Positions 11,020 through 21,195 of a stretch of DNA of 64,000 nt are shown piece by piece (positions within the stretch are counted from its first letter, which is position 1; each line of letters begins with the position of its first letter). The DNA comes from Heterobasidion occidentale (Eukaryota > Basidiomycota > Agaricomycetes > Russulales > Bondarzewiaceae), in contig JBCAQO010000002.1 of the NCBI GenBank assembly GCA_039111635.1, forward strand, positions 2,046,001-2,110,000. The letters run 5' to 3'. The notes under the pieces were generated by a model. The model was not told the origin of the DNA and did no database searches. It saw nothing but the letters and a program-made list of their open reading frames with translations. Made by a program: the position numbers and the translations under genes.

Positions 11020-12282
11020 TCAGAGTCCAAACGCGACGGTCTGGCAGCCGTACGTGCCCGCGAGCAGACGGACGCCGCCGTCCGCGCCGGCGCCCGCGGC
11101 GACGTAGACGGGCACGAAGTGGTCCTCGCGCGGGTGGGACGCGCGGCAGCCCTCGTGGCGCACCAGGTCGACCATCGCGGCCTTGCGCTCCGCAGGCTGG
11201 TGGGGGGCGGGGGGGTGGGAGAAAGGTGGACGGGGTCGTCAGCGGGGTGCGTGCGCGCGCAACGGGAAAGGGCAGAAGGGCAGGAAGGAGGAAGAGCTCA
11301 CGTCTTGGAGGGTGATGGCGGCGGTGACGGCGTCGTTGAAGGCGTGGTGGAGCGGTCGCGCGCTGGCGGGCGCGAGGCTCCCGAGATCGCCGAGGTTGTG
11401 CACCGTGAGGCCGCCGGAGAGCACGAGCACGCCTTCCTCCCTGCCGCGGACCCGTTCGTCAACGTGCGCGGGCGCGTGGGGCGAGGACCGGAAGGGGGGA
11501 CGCACCTGAGCTTCGCGACGGCGCTGCCGAGGGCCCAGTTGCGCTCGGGGGTGAGGGAGCCGTCGATGGAGGCGGCGACGACGGGGATGGCGAGCGCGTC
11601 GCGCCGAACATGAAGCGGAAGGGGACGAAGACGCCGTGGTCGAGGCCGGCGACCGTGCGTCCGCGGCCGTCGCGCCCGCGAGGCTCTGTCGGGGGCGTCG
11701 TGCGCGCGTTGATGCCGGCCTGACAAGGGGGGAGGAAGAGTGGTAATGGGCGAGGAGCAGGCGGGAGGAGGGGCGGGAGAGCGTACCTGCTTGAGGAGGT
11801 CGACGACGCGGTGCGCGAGCGCGGCGTTGCCCCGCGACTTGAAGGTGACGTCGTACATGGCGGGCTTGAAGCCGTAGTAGTCCATAAACAGCGGGTTCTC
11901 ATCACCGTAGTCGGACACTGGTGGCGCGGGCGGGTCAGCGTTGCGCGTGCGCGAAAGGGGGGGGGGGCTCACCGAGGGTCTCGCCGGCGGTGTCCCAGTG
12001 GGCGCTGAAGACGAGGATGGCCTTGGGGTTGTATTTCGCGAGGAGGGCGGGGCCAAAGTCGCGGAGGAAGGCAGCGAGGGGCCCGTGGGGCCCGCCGTGG
12101 GCGAGGTAGGGGTCCATGGGCCCTGATTTGGCGCTGGCGAGGTCGGCTTCGGGCCAGGCGAGGACGGGGGAGCCGTGGCCGAAGAAGAAGGCGGGGATGC
12201 GGTCGGGGGTGGCGGGGAGGGCGTCGAGGGCCTGGGTCCACTGCTCGCGGGTGAGCGGGAGTTCGGGCGCGTTGGAGGGCAT
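11020..12282 (-). CDS. LigB/DODA-type extradiol ring-cleavage dioxygenase
   Basis: Class III extradiol dioxygenases open aromatic diols using a metal ion; the fungal and plant DODA group includes DOPA dioxygenases. The protein begins MPSNAPELPLTREQW (ATG at 12282), then PAFFFGHGSPVLAWPEAD, ILVFSAHWDTAGETLG, GLDHGVFVPFRFMFG and LSGGLTVHNLGDLG. The His residues of HGSP, SAHW and TVHN, with LDHG, match the metal and active-site set. The last exon ends in GTYGCQTVAFGL and stops at 11020-11022. Five exons are visible. The frame stays open upstream to an ATG at 12609, but a TATATA element at 12458-12463 favours the shorter start, which also gives the usual family length (about 280-300). The true substrate cannot be read from sequence. 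Confidence 0.88.
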
Positions 12283-12457
12283 GATGGCGTATGTACGGCG
12301 GGGGTGGCGGAGGATGGCTGAGGCTTGGGAGAGCAGGCGGGAGACGGGGGCCAGCGAGGAGAAGACGGCCAGAGCTAGGGTGGCGAGCGAGAGGAGATGG
12401 GCGCGCGAAGGGACGGCCAGGGTGGATGATACGATAGCTAGGGGCGAGGGGGCAGGA

Positions 12458-12463
12458 TATATA
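12458..12463 (-). promoter_or_regulatory. TATA-like element upstream of the dioxygenase
   Basis: On the minus strand the sequence reads TTATATATCC about 175 bp before the chosen ATG. It lies inside the longer open frame that reaches 12609. That position is the main reason to treat the upstream codons as 5' leader and not protein. Confidence 0.4.
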
Positions 12464-12609
12464 ATGCAGACATGGCGTGGACGAGAGAGGACGTCGAGCG
12501 GGTCAGCGCCGGAGACTAAGCTGGCAATGCGTCTGTCAGCCGTTACGCGCAGCGTTCTCGTAAGGGCACGTCCACAGTCAACCTCCCACAGTTCGTGATA
12601 AGTCACCAT

Positions 12610-13520
12610 CCCATCACACTACGATGGACTACGATGTACGTGACGCGGTCTGCCTGGCGCGTCCGCCGTGTCGCTGAGGTTCCGTTGGTTTCTTATCATC
12701 GCGTGTACGGCTCACTCATACTGGGACTCAAGGAAAATAGACTGTATTCCAGTAACATTCCTTTATCAAGCAGTGCATATCCCCTCCCGAAAATTAAAAA
12801 ATTAAAAAGCCAAAGCAACCCAGGTGCCACCCATGTCCCCACACATCCATCTCCGAAAGAAAGGCTCACCCCAGCGTACCATGCCCAGATCGTCGAGCAT
12901 GCACAATGGCCTGAACGAAGCCTCTGCGCTGCCCCGTTCCCGACCAGCACGAGGACAAGGAGCGGTCATCTTTTGGGCAGCATCAATGTGCTTGATACCA
13001 CCAACGGTATATTCCTAGCATCGTCGATGTGTGCCTAATACTGACAACGTCGGTATACCCGACTGACAGCGATGAAGTGCCTGGTATTGAAACCGTTGGC
13101 GTAGCTGATTGCTCGCGTAGATATGCCTGATACAGGCACTGTATCAAGACTACGCGCGTTGGGAACACCAATTGCCCAAAGATATCTTCGCGCTATATCA
13201 TGCTTCGAGTGAGAAAACGCATGTCTTCCATAGACGCGGGAGAATCATACGCGGCATAAAGAGGGCCTGTTTTACTGGTGAGCTCCATTCCCAGGAGCGC
13301 CGGGGTCTGTGGAAAGGTTGGACGTGATCGGAGTTCTTGCGGGTGCTGTGCTTGCGCTGGGGCTTCGATGTTTGTGTCTATGACGAGAACAATGATCGCA
13401 GAACGACGATTGAATCAGGGTAATGCCAGAGAGGACGGAGGAGGGAGGCGGGGATATCCATTCAAGATCGCTAACATCGCCCCCGGCGCTTCACGCTATA
13501 CACGAGACCATATTCGTCGG
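12610..13520. other. sequence without a supported gene (dioxygenase upstream region)
   Basis: There is no coding sequence I can support. It holds an A-rich run near 12790-12815 and an imperfect tandem repeat at 12986-13150 (separate entry). Open frames are short and not conserved-looking. Confidence 0.45.
12986..13150. repeat. imperfect tandem repeat, about four units of 40-49 nt
   Basis: Four successive blocks begin near 12986, 13027, 13073 and 13122. Each opens with ATG or AT followed within a few bases by a TGCCTGATAC-like core. The second and third continue with a CAACGTCGGTATA- or ACCGTTGGCGTAG-like stretch. Copies are strongly diverged, so this is an old or decaying array. No coding frame passes through all units. 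Function unknown. Confidence 0.4.
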
Positions 13521-13937
13521 CTAGGCGCCCCTGGATGTGGGTCGCGACGACGTCAGCACACACGGTCGCAGGCTGTCGTGGAGAGCGGGGCGTACCGTTC
13601 AGGGCCGGGCCGACTTACACCTTCTTGATGGCCTTCGGTGCGCATTCCGCACCCGGAGTTGGCTATGAAACCGCCAACGGGTACGCCTTGGTAGCGGGCG
13701 GGGCGAGCGACGTCAGCGCACACAGTGGCAGACTGTCGGGGACAGGGGTGCGTACCGTCCCAGCGAAGGACCGGCCGACGCAGATCGAGTGGAGACTCCT
13801 CTGGTTGTCCAGAGGGTCCTTAGTATGTAGGGTCTGTGTATGCCCTTGGCATTCGGGATGAACTCGTGAGCGGTGTGGACGACGGCCACCAAGTCTGGGT
13901 CGGACCCGGGCATGGCGCAGACGGTCTGCGGAGGCAT
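13521..13937 (-). CDS. weak candidate: small spliced gene of unknown function
   Basis: I do not recognise the product. Evidence for a gene: a good TATA box on the minus strand (13.9-14.1 kb region, separate entry), then the first ATG at 13937 (MPPQTVCAMPG) with an open frame of about 60 codons. A GTACGC donor follows (near 13757). A second exon-like block ends KAIKKV at a perfect GTAAGT donor (near 13620) and is followed by a CTGACG branch-like site and a CATCCAG acceptor near 13530. The proposed stop is at 13521-13523. The reading frame across the first intron is not settled, so the protein may be broken or the model wrong. Two intron-like blocks here are similar to each other (see repeats). 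Confidence 0.3.
13549..13600 (-). repeat. diverged duplicate, copy B (intron-like)
   Basis: On the minus strand this 52-nt block runs from GGTACGCCCC to GTGCTGACGTC. It is about 80% identical by eye to the block at 13709-13760. Both carry a GGTACG start and a GCTGACGTC end, resembling donor and branch-site sequences. Confidence 0.6.
13709..13760 (-). repeat. diverged duplicate, copy A (intron-like)
   Basis: The minus strand reads GGTACGCACC through GTGCGCTGACGTC. It pairs with the copy at 13549-13600, in the same orientation and 160 bp apart. The duplication may be of an exon-intron unit within the weak candidate gene that covers both. Confidence 0.6.
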
Positions 13938-14510
13938 TTCTGAGACGACGGTGTGGGCAACGGGTAAGAGGTAGATGTAGGGGGACAAGGTATTGAGGAG
14001 ATATGCGCAGCTGTGTGTGGAGGGAAGAGTTGATGGGGAGTTGGGCTCGTATCGAGACTCCTTTTATACGCTACGGTCGTGGTCAATGCGGCGACCGCCA
14101 CGACGATCGGGCAAGCTCCGGCCATCGCGACGTGGCTAACAGATCTGGCTCTTTTGCGTCCAAGCCTCGTAAGGCTATACCTTTAGTGCGTGGTCCACAG
14201 CGCGAGCTATGTTCCACCCCCCTAAAAGCTATGGTTGGTGCCGCGGCCAAGCAAAAGGGGCCACCCAGCCACAGAAAGGGCATCCGGTTCAATTGCCTCC
14301 CCGGGGCAGGTCACCTAAGGGTCAGTAGGGTTATCACGTTATTGTTCTTACAGGGTCAATGCACAATAGACTGCCGTAGTAGCCAGGGACGACACTAAGA
14401 CTTGTAGGACCTGCCGCAATGGCTTCGAATGGTAGCCGCGCAATTGGTCCCGCGGTCCACAACCGCCACGATATTTTTTGGATATGATAAATTCCTGTAA
14501 TAAGTGATAT
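13938..14510. other. promoter-side region of the weak candidate gene and 3' flank of the ATPase gene
   Basis: Apart from a minus-strand TATA box at 14061-14068, I see nothing supportable. Short open frames on both strands look random. Confidence 0.4.
14061..14068 (-). promoter_or_regulatory. TATA box
   Basis: The minus strand reads GCGTATAAAAGGAG, a textbook TATA box, 124 nt before the ATG at 13937. It supports transcription of something leftward from about 14030, even if the small gene model proposed there is wrong. Confidence 0.5.
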
Positions 14511-17124
14511 CTAGTCCTCGACCAAGTGAACGCCACCCTTGTCGACCATCAGGCGAATGCGATCCCCTTTGTCCAAGTCCTTGAACTGCGGATGAGAACA
14601 TACGGGTGTGGGTGTATTAGTGGCACGCAGAAGAAAAGCAGTAGAGCACGCATGCACGTACCGTCAGCTCCCTCGTCCGATGCAGGCTTTCGATCTCGTC
14701 TATACGGTCGCGGACGTTGTTAAGTCTGTCGTCGAACCCGTCGCTCTCCACGACTTCTCGTGCGGCTTGTAAGATCAGCATCGAGTCGGGGCGGACATCG
14801 TGGTTGATCTAGAAGAAGCTTGGTTCCGCGATTTCTCTGCAGAAAGGGAGCGAGCACCTACATCTATCGAAATGATATTTTTCCTGTCCAGCTCTGTTGC
14901 GCGTCAAAACAATATCACGCAGATCGTTTGAAGCGACTACAGACCTTCCAAGAAGTCTGCACGGGTCATTATCTGCCGACACTTCCACTGTTAAACACAG
15001 GTCAGAGCGTCTCACAGCACCAGACGGGAAAGGACACTCACGTAAGGGATCGCAGGCAATGGTAAATCGTATAAATCATCCGGCGACAGTGTACCAGACG
15101 CGATCGCGACCTTCCGTTTCTCTTCTTCTTCCTGCCTCTGTTTCACGAACTCCCGTAATAGCAACCACGAGCAGGAGCTCCATTTTTGCTGTCAGGGTGC
15201 ACCTCGAGCTGAGCACGCGGCCTTGACCCAGATGAGACGAGCGACGATGACGCACCTCGTCCATCACGTCGTCGTCGCAGTCTTCGATGAGCCCAATCTG
15301 GCTGAGCAGCCATCCCTTCTCGACCAAGAGCATGTGCCGCGCCATCTCCACGATGTCGCGCGCTCTCGCGATCCGGTTGAGATACGATAGCCGTCCGCCC
15401 ACGACCGCGATCGCCTCGTTCAGTGTCTCGTGCGAGGGTGCCGGCAGCTTCGTGTAGTACCGCATCCTCGCACAAGCACTCCGCGCTTCGGCGGCGTTGA
15501 GGTCATAGATGGTCAATACCTGCAAGGGGGAAAGCGTTTAAAAGGATAGACGTGTGGAGGAAATCACTGACATGCATCCGACTGGCGTTCCTCCCTGTTC
15601 AGATAACATATGAGATTGGGATGATATGTCAGAGACAAGATGGAGGGGGGGAAATCACTCACGCAGAACGAAGAACGGCCAAAAGTCATCACTGAACGCA
15701 ACTCAGAACACTAGTCGCCCACAGTATGACCCAGGACTCACGAGCTGAAAACGAGGGTCATGATGCCTGTGGCAAATATAAGTTGGCGAATGACCCAGAG
15801 CAAAACTCGAGAAATTATGCAAACCGCTAGCGGCCCAGGCTTCAGCTCTTTGTTGAAGTTGCATGAGCATGTTTTGTCCGCCGTCATCATTCTTGAAATA
15901 ATGTACATTGTTTATCACGAGGACGAGGGGCCTGCCCGTCCGCTTGGCAGAGCGAAGAGCGACCTTCTCGAGCTTGTTCATAACTAGTCGCGAAACGCGT
16001 CAAGATGGCAGACATCGCACAGTCGTGAAACTCAGCGCATACCTCGCTCGATATCAAGTCCCGGGCCACCTAAAGTGTGTCATGTTGGTCAGAGATTTCG
16101 TCAGCACGACGTTCGGCAGAGTGTTGACCTTCTCTAGGATCTCGTCGCTGGAAAAGCCCTGTCTGAGAGTCTTCGTTGTACTCGTAGTTCAACGCCTTTC
16201 CTAGACGTAGACGGAACACCTCCAAGTCGGGATGGGCATCGCACATTGCCACGCCCTCCGCCTGATTGGCTTGCATAGAGTCAAGGATCATCGTTGTCTT
16301 TCCTGCACCCTTCACGAATGTTTCACGCGTAAACAACCTATATTGGTTGGAGATATCGTCGATCCGACACACCTTGCAACCTAGAAGCATAAAGTAATGG
16401 CCGGTCTCGGCACCATGTATGATGCGGTCTAGTATGTCCTGCTCCTTTCGCCGTAGATGCTCTGTCCAGTGACCGTCCTCGAGCTCGAGATCCTCGATGG
16501 CCGCAGAGACGGTGGAATTGTTGGTCTTTTTGTGGTGTGTCGCAAGTTCCAGGGCAGGGTCGTACCCGGGCGCAAAAGCATGTTCTATCTGGATGTACGC
16601 GTCAGCCGCGGTGTGGTACGAGAGGGATATTTGTGAGGCTACCTTGTCCAGCACATTCTTCTTGTACCAAGCGTAATAGATGATGCCCCCGACAAACGCT
16701 GAAGTGGGATGGTGAGCATCATATCCCCTCGTAAATAATATGCTGCTAGGCCCTGGCGCTGCAAAGAGGTTAAAATATATCGAAGCTCACCGATTCCAAT
16801 GCCCATGAAAGCAGTGAGTCCAGCGTCCAGCGCTGGCGAGTTTGTCAGACCGGTTCTGCGCGAGCTGCGGTTAGAATTGGATGAGGCAGCATCGTCGTCA
16901 AGAGGGCTTTTGTCTCGAGCGAGTGTTGGTCTGCCGCCGTTCGGACTCGGTGTAGGTACTCGCAGCGGACTCCCGCACAAGAAGCCACGTGTCCCGAGCG
17001 GGGGTTGGTTCTCGCGGACACTTGCAGCCCGTAGCCTCGCCAGCTGAAAGCAGAACGGGCGAGAAATGCCCGGTTTCAGTCGACGTGCTAAGCAGCTGGG
17101 TAAAAGAGGTGGCAAAAGCCTCAT
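14511..17124 (-). CDS. AAA+/archaeal-type ATPase-domain protein, probably mitochondrial
   Basis: A fungal P-loop ATPase of unknown role. The N-terminus (MRLLPPLLPSCLARRLKPGI, ATG at 17124; an in-frame ATG at 17169 adds 15) is rich in Arg and Leu and lacks acids, like a mitochondrial presequence. A hydrophobic segment near 16690 (AFVGGIIYYAWY) may span a membrane. The Walker A motif GCKGAGKTTMILDS is formed across an intron (about 16390 to 16310). A Walker-B-like strand reads RPLVLVINNVHYF (about 15920), with Asn where Asp/Glu is usual. Helical sequence follows (about 15290-15520), and the last exon ends GGVHLVED at 14511. At least ten exons are visible. The ORC/Cdc6-like archaeal ATPase family is the closest match I can name; the cellular role is not known to me. 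Confidence 0.7.
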
Positions 17125-17247
17125 GAAGAGATGCAGAGTGTACTCGGCGCTGTGAAGAATGACGAGCACAGTTCGCTTTAGCTGGGCGCTGACCTCACAC
17201 AGCCTCGGCTGACATCTCCCCCACCTTGGCCATCACCGCCGTAGTGC

Positions 17248-18633
17248 ATGCCCCACCCACCGTCATCAATGGCAAACGCGAGTCGCTCCAATGTCGGTGG
17301 CTGGTTGCGCGGCACTACCATCCGCAAGGGCACCGCCGCCTCGACCCCCCAAACCCGCTCCGTCACCCCGCAGGTCCAGAGCACGTCCTCGACAGTGTTC
17401 GGCGGAGGCGTCAAGGACCCCTCAGGCAGGACCTCAGAGTACTATGTGACTACACATCTCTTTCCAGACCTGCCCTCGTCGCAATAGCTCACTTACGGCC
17501 ACAGTCCTCAGATGACCAATGCCCCGTATGCAAGTCTGACCGCTATCTCAATGCGAAGCTTCGCCTCCTCGTAGGAGCCTGCTATCATAAAATGTTCGTC
17601 CTGCTCTCCCTCCTTATATGATGCCTCCAGATCATTTACGCGCGTCCTGCCTCAAGGTGCGAGTCCTGCATCGATCGCCTGTACACCCTCGGTCCGGGTC
17701 CATGTCCATTCTGCGCAAAGATTCTGCGGAAGATCACATTTGTCCCTCAAACCTTCGAGGACCTCACGGTCGAGAAAGAAGTCGCCGTGAGGAGGCAGAT
17801 AGCCAAAGAGTTTGTCTTTTTGTGTTCAGCGAGTGCCACACATTTCACACCTGGCGCATGCAGATTCAACAAACGCAGGGAAGACTTCCCCGACCTCCGT
17901 TCTTACAATGACTACTTAGAAGAGGTGGAGGACATCAGTGCGCCTTTTCCCTCTCGCTCGCTGCATATTCACTCATATTTTCCCGGCGCCAGCCTTCAAT
18001 CTCATCAATGACATCGACGTCCGCGAGACCGAACAGCGCATTATGAGATTCCGCAAAGAAAACGCCGCGGTCATCGAGCGCAACGTCCATCGCGAAGAGG
18101 CCTATGCGCAGGCCCTCCGTGAACAAGAAGACGCTGAGCGGCGCGAGCGCCAGCTCCGCGCGGACGAGGCGCGCCAGGCGGACGAGGCAGAGCGTCAAGC
18201 GCGCGAGACAGAGCGGCGCGCGCTCATCGACTCTCTCGAGAACAGCGACGCTGACGCCGCGCGGCTCGTCGCCCGCTCCAGAGCGGACGCGCTCAAACGT
18301 GCGCAGGCGCGCACCGCCGCGGCCGCGCAAGCGGTGCAGCAGAGTGCCGCGCTCCTCCTACGTACGCGCGCAGCGCAGAGCGCGGCGGTGCCCGATGTCC
18401 CGCACGTCCCGCTGCAGGACGACTGGGATGCGTACGAGGACAAGTACGTGATGCGCGACAACTACTTCGATCCGTTCAGTGATGCGGTGCGGAGGGATCG
18501 GGAAGGCATCATGCGGGCGGGTGGATACAGGGTGGAGGAGGCTTGGGAGCGCGCGCTGAGATGCGCGGTGGCAGGATTAGATGTAGCGCCATTGGGTGAG
18601 CCAAGTGGGGACGCGGTGATGACTTCAGGTTAA
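17248..18633 (+). CDS. TFB3: CDK-activating kinase assembly factor MAT1 / TFIIH subunit Tfb3
   Basis: MAT1 joins the CDK7-cyclin H module to core TFIIH for transcription initiation and DNA repair. A leader rich in Ser/Thr (MPHPPSSMANASRS; a second ATG is at 17269) is followed by a C3HC4 RING finger: DDQCPVCKSDRYLN (about 17510-17560), then CYHKMCESCIDRLYTLGPGP and CPFC, each split by introns. Next come the conserved ILRKITFVPQTFEDLTVEKE and NKRREDFPDLRSYNDYLEEV. The long last exon (about 17990-18633) is a Glu/Arg-rich coiled coil and an Ala-rich C-terminus. The gene starts only 123 bp from the divergent ATPase gene start, so the promoter is probably shared. Confidence 0.93.
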
Positions 18634-18831
18634 TTAGGTTGTATTTTCTGCTACTACTCACTACTGCAATTGTATTTCTAGTCCACGAGCCCATCTCGGC
18701 ATTAACCAACACGTCAAACTCAAGTACTTAATGCATATCGTGGCAACAACGTAGATCCTCTGCAATACAAATAAAGAATTAGGTAGGGTATGCCTAACAA
18801 ATGCATAACGAGAAGAGAAAGAATAGTCCAG

Positions 18832-20971
18832 TTATCGGCCCATGAAGTCCTTGAGGTCGCCAACGAAGTGGAAGTCCATGCATTGTCCTGTGTCCACTAG
18901 GCCTTCAGGTCAGCAGACCCTCTCACTGGTTACCACGCGCCTCTCGCGCTTGGTCTTCTCGTCCAGTAGGGGTCCGAGGGGAAACCACAGGATCTGATAC
19001 TTCTCTTTCTTTCTAAAAGCAAACGATCAGAGTATTAGAAACTGCGCAAGAGACTTGCAGTCCTGAGAGACTTACGCGAGCATCTTTTCCTCGATCCTGA
19101 AATGTTTCAGCGTTGCCTTGAAGTCGCGCACGGTGTCCCCTGTCGATGCTTTCCCTCTACTGCCACTCTCGCTCTGTCCGCCCTTCTCATCATTACCCTC
19201 GTCGTCGTCGTCGTCGTCGTCATCGTCGTCGATAACGATGACGTCCTGTCCCTGCCCCTGCCCAGCCCGCATGCGCTTGAATGGACTCTGTTCTCGGCGC
19301 TTCGGGGACTTGCTCGAACGTCGCCGTTTGCCCTCTGCTGGCCGAAATGGTCGGAGTGCCTGCTGCATGAGCCGCTTCCCACGATGATGGTGGCCCGAGA
19401 TGTCTCCCGCGGTCTCGGAGCGAGAATGCACCTCCGCACGAAGATTATCCGGCACTCGCCTGGAAGCAAAGATGTCAGCCTTCAAGAACAGAGATTGTCT
19501 CAAGGAAAAAGTAAAAAAATCGAGAGCATGTGCCTCACTTTGAGGGATCGAACATGAGCAAGTTCGTCGAACCATCCTTCATGATCTCGTACCCGACGAC
19601 GAGACGGGAGTGCCCCTCATGCTGTAGCACAAGCGGCATTTTGTCCGTCACAGTGACTGGGGAACGCCTGTACAGAGCGTCGTGCACCGTGGCACCAGTG
19701 CCCTTAGGCCGCTCTAGTGGTGTGAAGTATGCTTTCACCCAGTCGAGTAGGGGCTTGATGTCTGCAATGGAACACGGATACGTGCGATGATGTGAGTGAC
19801 ATGATGGTATGGTGGCATCAATGACGTACCGCTGTTGGAGAGATTAAAATCCGCGAGTTCAACGCTTTGTTTGCATTCGGTTCGGATGAGCCTCTAAAGC
19901 AGCAATGTGGGAGCGCTTACGGGATGCCACGATACGTGAACGCAACATAGAGATCCGCCGTCCCAATCCACTTGTTGGCACCAACAAGCTTGTGCTTCAA
20001 TTGTTCTGCACCTTCCTCGTCATAACCTAGCCGTCAAGATACTCGTCAAGTCATGCTGCTTCGGGCATGGAGCCGGTCACGGTTGCATACCGTGCTTCCA
20101 TGCATCCTCAAGCAGCGCCTGAAGATTGCGCACGCCCGGTGGCTTGGGCGTATTGAGTGGCGCAAAGTAGGATGGCTGGGAGGACTGGTCCATAAGTGCT
20201 ATACATGCCATCACATAGTTCCGATAGCTGAACGGGCCTTAATCCAAATATGGCGAAGAGAACCAATGCAGGGAAAATGGCTCACCCGCAACCCCATCTC
20301 GCGTCCCATGTTTCGCGGTAAATGTGGACTGTGCGTGGGTAACACAGCACGGCTCGTGTTGTGAAACCTCGTTCGTGCGAGGAAACGAGAGCACGTTTCA
20401 ACGCCGGAATCAGATCTATCAGGCACGTGGGTGTAAGTCAGGTCGATTGGAGAGAGAGATGACCAAGAGGCCTCTCAGCGAGACTGACCAGGAGTGTAGT
20501 TCTGCGGAGGCGCAGTTTCTCGGGCAGGATGCCAAAATTCGTCCTGCGCGCTCCTCCAATGCTCCCGCGTCGACGGGGGCCTATCTTTATTTCTTGAATT
20601 CATGCTGGTATTACCAGAAGCACACGAAGAGGACGTAGAAGAGGCTTTGATACCAAGCGTGAATAAAACACAGGGCGTGTAGCGTCCGAGGGCCGGGATA
20701 CTTACAAGGAGTAGATTCATCATGAAAGTGTGCATCATAGTGACTCTGTCGTTGACGAGTGTCCATGATCTCTATGTCTTCATTGCAGAATTGACATCGC
20801 ATAGGTTCTCTGAATTGGCACCAGTTAATTACATCTCGGGGGAGATGGTTCGCCATGTCAGTAGACTCACGAAACCGTCGTTGGACATCTATTCAATCTG
20901 CGTGGGTTCGATTCCGTATGATCCAGGATCTCTATGTCTGAGCTGTCGTCGAGATTGATGACAGTGGCCAT
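18832..20971 (-). CDS. ZUP1/ZUFSP-type deubiquitinase (peptidase C78)
   Basis: Members (human ZUP1, fission yeast Mug105) cut Lys63-linked ubiquitin chains and act in genome stability. The protein starts MATVINLDDSSDIEILD (ATG at 20971), a SUMO- or ubiquitin-interacting-like acidic-hydrophobic stretch. A C2H2-type zinc finger follows, CQFCNEDIEIMDTRQRQSH. The catalytic Cys is in WDARWGCGYRNYVM, with the intron falling inside CGY. Family segments NLQALLEDAWKHG and LVGANKWIGTADLYV follow. The His and Asp are in LQHEGHSRLVVGYE and LLMFDPS. The tail is basic with an Asp run (about 19200-19240) and ends DLKDFMGR at 18832-18834. Complete active-site residues suggest an active enzyme. It diverges from the proteasome alpha4 gene across 224 bp. 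Confidence 0.9.
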
Positions 20972-21195
20972 GGCGGTGAGCTCGAGCGACGAGCAGAGGA
21001 GTGGGTGGGACACCAAAGTGACACCAAGCAGTTGGCTGAACAAGCAAGATCTGAGATCCAAGTCACGCACGTCGCGTCTCGGGATTGCCCGCACTGACGT
21101 AATCATGGGATACGCGCGTCCACTGATCAGCGTACGCAACGCCAGGAGGCGAACGCATATACTTGTCCTTACTCTCTTTCTTCCATTGCCTCGTC
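20972..21195. promoter_or_regulatory. shared divergent promoter, ZUP1-like / proteasome alpha4
   Basis: These 224 bp separate two start codons that face away from each other. The stretch contains TGACGTAA near 21098, a CRE/ATF-like element, and no obvious TATA box. Co-regulation of two ubiquitin-pathway genes is an inference from position. Confidence 0.5.

Noticed and set aside
10441..11613. 390-codon plus-strand open frame
   Set aside because: It is antisense to the dioxygenase exons in GC-rich DNA and starts in a low-complexity pyrimidine tract; no family pattern.
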